Shown here: one piece after another, positions 15,509-17,866 of the stretch
Position numbering within the stretch: the stretch's first letter is position 1
How the letters are laid out: each line of letters opens with the position of its first letter
DNA from: Acetobacteraceae bacterium
GTDB taxonomy: Bacteria; Pseudomonadota; Alphaproteobacteria; Acetobacterales; Acetobacteraceae
NCBI GenBank assembly: GCA_027306955.1
Contig: DAHUXX010000021.1
Span: 1-17,866, forward strand
Direction of reading: 5' to 3'
Length of the DNA: 17,866 bases
Made by a program: the position numbers and the translations under genes
Notes under the pieces: generated by a model
Told to the model about the DNA's origin: nothing
What the model saw: only the letters and a program-made list of their open reading frames with translations
Database searches by the model: none

Positions 15509-15703
15509 GCGAAGCCGTTCCACCGCCGCGCGCGGCAGGGGGTCGAGGCCGGCGCCGTCGCTGGCCAGGATCGCGGCGCGCATCCGCGGGTCCCAGAACT
15601 GGCGGATATGGGTCTCGATCCCCGCGACCGCCTGCGCCTGCGGCTTGTGGGCGAAGAATTTGCCGATCTGGTTGGCCATGTAGGTGAGGCGTTCAACGTT
15701 CAT
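15482..15703 (-). CDS. fdsD: formate dehydrogenase delta subunit
   Basis: The small 73-residue protein matches the FdsD family: start MNVERLTYMANQIGKFFAHK, then a helical centre with QFWDPRMRAAI (35-45). FdsD accompanies soluble NAD-dependent molybdenum formate dehydrogenases and is needed for their assembly or stability in known systems. The frame is open further upstream, but the ATG at 15701-15703 begins the conserved domain and overlaps the fdhD stop by 11 nt, so translation is coupled. It is the last gene of the operon. Confidence 0.9.
   Translation of the reverse strand: MNVERLTYMANQIGKFFAHKPQAQAVAGIETHIRQFWDPRMRAAILASDGAGLDPLPRAAVERLRLTGEAPRT
15494..15516 (-). terminator. perfect 8-bp inverted repeat at the end of fdsD (possible fds operon terminator/mRNA end)
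   Basis: ggcttcgc (15494-15501) and gcgaagcc (15509-15516) pair perfectly around a 7-nt loop, ten bases before the fdsD stop codon. No U-tract follows, so it may act as an mRNA stabilising end or weak terminator. The loop is almost entirely the -35 box of the tRNA promoter. Confidence 0.4.
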
Positions 15704-16508
15704 CGGCCGCGATCCCACAGACTTCGGGGTGGGTGAAGATTTCGAGCCCGTCGGCGCGGGCAATGCCGGCGAGCATGATTCCCGCCGCTTCCGCCGTGCG
15801 CACTGCGAGTGCCGTCGGCGCGGAGATCGCGACAATCGCCGGCGCCCCGATCATCGCCGCCTTCTGCACCATCTCGACCGAGACGCGGCTGGTCAACAGC
15901 ACCGCGCCGTCTGCGGCCCGCTCGCCCGACCGCGCCAATGCGCCCGCCAGCTTGTCGAGCGCGTTGTGCCGCCCGACATCCTCGCGCACCGCGACCAGGC
16001 CCGCGCCCGGCCGCCAGAAAGCCGCCGCATGCACCGCGTGGGTCGTGTCGTTCAGCGGCTGCGCGCTCGGCAGCGAGGCAACGGCACGCGCGAGGTCCGC
16101 GAGGTTGAGATGCGCGCCCTGTTCCACCACGTGCACCGGCGGCAGCGCGGCATCGAGGCTCTCCACGCCGCACAGCCCGCAGCCCGTGGCCCCGGCAAGG
16201 CGACGCCGCCGAGCCGTCATCGCCTCCGCGGGGGCGTCCGCGATCCACATGCGCAGTTCGATGCCGCGCTCCCGCCGGACGATGTCAAGGCTCTCGATCT
16301 CCTCGGCGCGCGCGACGATCCCTTCGGTGAGGCTGAAGCCCACGGCGAAATCCTCGAGGTCGCAAGGGCTCGCCAGCATCACCGCATGCGTCGCGCGGCG
16401 ATAGGTGAGCGCGATCGCGGTCTCCTCGGCGAGCAGGCGCGCGCCGTGTTCGAGCCTCTCTCCCTGCACCCGTGCGCGCGCGGCCGGGACGACCGGGGTT
16501 GCTGTCAT
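15693..16508 (-). CDS. fdhD: formate dehydrogenase accessory sulfurtransferase FdhD
   Basis: This 271-residue protein transfers sulfur from a cysteine desulfurase to the molybdenum cofactor of formate dehydrogenase, without which the enzyme is inactive. The catalytic CxxC-type motif is TGCGLCGVES (108-117; Cys110 and Cys113). The nucleotide/cofactor-binding blocks REDVGRHNALDKL (175-187) and TSRVSVEMVQKAA (206-218) are typical. The ATG at 16506-16508 overlaps the fdsA TGA by 4 nt (ATGA), and a GGCGGA-like site precedes it. The frame stays open ~280 codons further upstream opposite fdsA's reading frame, but that extension has no FdhD similarity. In the fds operon of known organisms this gene is also called fdsC. 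Confidence 0.95.
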   Translation of the reverse strand: MTATPVVPAARARVQGERLEHGARLLAEETAIALTYRRATHAVMLASPCDLEDFAVGFSLTEGIVARAEEIESLDIVRRERGIELRMWIADAPAEAMTARRRRLAGATGCGLCGVESLDAALPPVHVVEQGAHLNLADLARAVASLPSAQPLNDTTHAVHAAAFWRPGAGLVAVREDVGRHNALDKLAGALARSGERAADGAVLLTSRVSVEMVQKAAMIGAPAIVAISAPTALAVRTAEAAGIMLAGIARADGLEIFTHPEVCGIAADER

Positions 16509-17866
16509 TCCGCCGCGATCCGCCGGCTCTGGCGCGTGAAGGCGTCGTATTCCGCCTGCCATGCCGAGGGCCCGTTGGAGGGTGAGACCTGAACCGCCGT
16601 CACCTTGTATTCCGGGCAGTTCGTCGCCCAGTCGGAATAATCCGTGGTCACCACGTTGGTCTGCGTCGCGGGATGATGGAACGTGGTGTAAACGATGCCA
16701 GGCGCCACCCGCTCCGTGATGCGCGCGCGCAGCGAGGTCTCGCCGGCGCGGCTCGCAACCCGCACCCAGTCGCCGTCGCGTATGCCCCGTTCCTCCGCGT
16801 CGTGCGGGTGGATCTCCAGCCGGTCCTCCTGGTGCCAAACCGCGTTCGCGGTGCGGCGCGTCTGCGCGCCCACGTTGTACTGGCTCAGGATGCGTCCGGT
16901 CGTGAGCAGCAGCGGGAAGCGCGGTCCCACCTTCTCGTCGGTCGGCACGTATTCGGTGACGACGAAATTGCCCTGCCCGCGGACGAAGCCGCCGACATGC
17001 ATCACCGGCGTACCCTCCGGTGCCTTCTCGTTGCACGGCCATTGCACGGAGCCGAGCCTGTCGAGCTTGGCGAAGGAGACGCCGGCGAAGGTCGGGGTCA
17101 GCGCCGCGATCTCGTCCATGATCTCCGCGGGATGCCTGTAGTCCATCGCCATACCCATCGCGCGGGCGATGAGCTGGGTGATCTCCCAGTCGGCGTAGCC
17201 GGCCCTCGGCGCCATCACCCGCCGCACGCGCCCGATGCGCCGCTCCGCATTGGTGAAGGTCCCGTCCTTTTCGAGGAAGGTTGAGCCGGGCAGGAAGACA
17301 TGCGCCCAGTTCGCCGTCTCGTTGAGGAACAGGTCCTGCACGACGACGCATTCCATCGCGGCCAGGCCGGCGGTCACGTGGTGCGTATCCGGGTCGGACT
17401 GCACGATATCCTCACCCTGGACGTAAAGCCCGCGGAACGAACCGTCGAGTGCCGCGTCGAACATGTTGGGAATGCGCAGCCCCGGCTCCGGGTCAAGTGC
17501 AACCCCCCAGAGCGCCTCGAAGGAATGTCGTGTCGCCGCGTCCGAGATATGGCGGTAGCCAGGCAGTTCGTGCGGGAACGAGCCCATGTCGCAAGAGCCC
17601 TGGACATTGTTCTGCCCGCGCAGTGGATTCACCCCGACGCCGGCCCGGCCGAGATTGCCGGTGGCCATCGCAAGGTTCGCGATCGCTATCACCGCGGTGC
17701 TGCCCTGGCTGTGCTCGGTCACGCCGAGGCCGTAATAGATCGCGGCGTTGCCGCCGGTGGCGTAGAGCCGGGCCGCCGCGCGCAGCGTCGCCGCCGGCAC
17801 ACCCGTCGTCGATTCCGTCGCTTCCGGTGACCGCGACGGATCGGCAACGAACTCCGCCCACTCGGC
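16505..17866 (-). CDS. fdsA: NAD-dependent formate dehydrogenase alpha subunit (partial, C-terminal half)
   Basis: Catalytic bis-MGD molybdenum subunit of soluble formate dehydrogenase, oxidising formate to CO2. The frame is open to the right edge; 453 residues are visible out of about 950 expected, so the N-terminal Fe-S domains and active-site Cys/Sec region lie outside. Family landmarks are NPLRGQNNVQGSCDMGSFPHELPGY, then VQGEDIVQSDPD, LFLNETANWAHVFLPGSTFLEKDGTFTNAERR and, in the C-terminal molybdopterin dinucleotide-binding domain, LLLTTGRILSQYNVGAQTRR. It ends SRRIAAE with TGA overlapping the fdhD ATG. The order fdsA-fdhD-fdsD matches the fdsGBACD operon, so fdsG and fdsB are expected beyond the right edge. 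Confidence 0.95.
   Translation of the reverse strand, partial: AEWAEFVADPSRSPEATESTTGVPAATLRAAARLYATGGNAAIYYGLGVTEHSQGSTAVIAIANLAMATGNLGRAGVGVNPLRGQNNVQGSCDMGSFPHELPGYRHISDAATRHSFEALWGVALDPEPGLRIPNMFDAALDGSFRGLYVQGEDIVQSDPDTHHVTAGLAAMECVVVQDLFLNETANWAHVFLPGSTFLEKDGTFTNAERRIGRVRRVMAPRAGYADWEITQLIARAMGMAMDYRHPAEIMDEIAALTPTFAGVSFAKLDRLGSVQWPCNEKAPEGTPVMHVGGFVRGQGNFVVTEYVPTDEKVGPRFPLLLTTGRILSQYNVGAQTRRTANAVWHQEDRLEIHPHDAEERGIRDGDWVRVASRAGETSLRARITERVAPGIVYTTFHHPATQTNVVTTDYSDWATNCPEYKVTAVQVSPSNGPSAWQAEYDAFTRQSRRIAAE

Noticed and set aside
15693..17351. An apparent 552-codon fusion of fdhD with an upstream extension
   Set aside because: Only the part from the ATG at 16508 looks like FdhD; the upstream part is an out-of-frame read of fdsA, and the ATGA overlap marks the true boundary.

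Overview
The window is a compact, gene-dense, very GC-rich chromosomal segment. It encodes intracellular PHA depolymerase, a bacterial ELM1-family protein, a soluble NAD-type formate dehydrogenase operon (fdsA-fdhD-fdsD) and TrmJ, with short intergenic gaps and many ATGA/GTGA overlaps. This mix suggests a free-living alphaproteobacterium, probably Rhodospirillales/Acetobacteraceae-like; the lineage is an inference from gene content and base composition. I see no insertion sequence, phage gene, CRISPR array, rRNA or replication origin. No intergenic stretch exceeds about 180 bp. Long open frames opposite real genes are GC-rich shadows.

Left block (1-4313, all leftward): glutathione S-transferase, then an ELM1/DUF1022 protein, then a 631-residue unrecognised protein 14 nt downstream, then an enoyl-CoA hydratase domain cut by the left edge. 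The last resembles the N-terminus of the bifunctional hydratase/3-hydroxyacyl-CoA dehydrogenases. A 181-bp divergent region separates this block from the next.

Central block (4495-9011): phaZ followed by two glycosyltransferases (35-nt gap, then a GTGA overlap). The second overlaps by 59 bp, tail to tail, with an oppositely oriented flippase-like (HpnL/LPG-synthase-type) membrane protein. The glycosyltransferases and membrane protein may serve envelope glycan or lipid biology.

Right-central block (9123-13773, rightward): cysS, trmJ, an M20 metallopeptidase and a GT4 glycosyltransferase. The cysS-trmJ junction carries a 17-bp tandem duplication that makes two five-codon mini-ORFs joined by TGATG overlaps. 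A Baeyer-Villiger-type flavin monooxygenase (13833-15344) follows, probably from its own promoter.

Right end (15395-17866, leftward): the fds operon enters from the right edge as fdsA (C-terminal half), fdhD and fdsD, joined by 4- and 11-nt overlaps. Just after fdsD lies tRNA-Val(CAC). Its likely promoter, with a perfect TTGACA, lies inside the last codons of fdsD, and that box fills most of the loop of a perfect 8-bp inverted repeat. This embedded promoter/hairpin, the mini-ORF relay and the ELM1 plus repeat-protein pair are the most notable observations. I did not find a clearly new multi-gene defence or mobile system.
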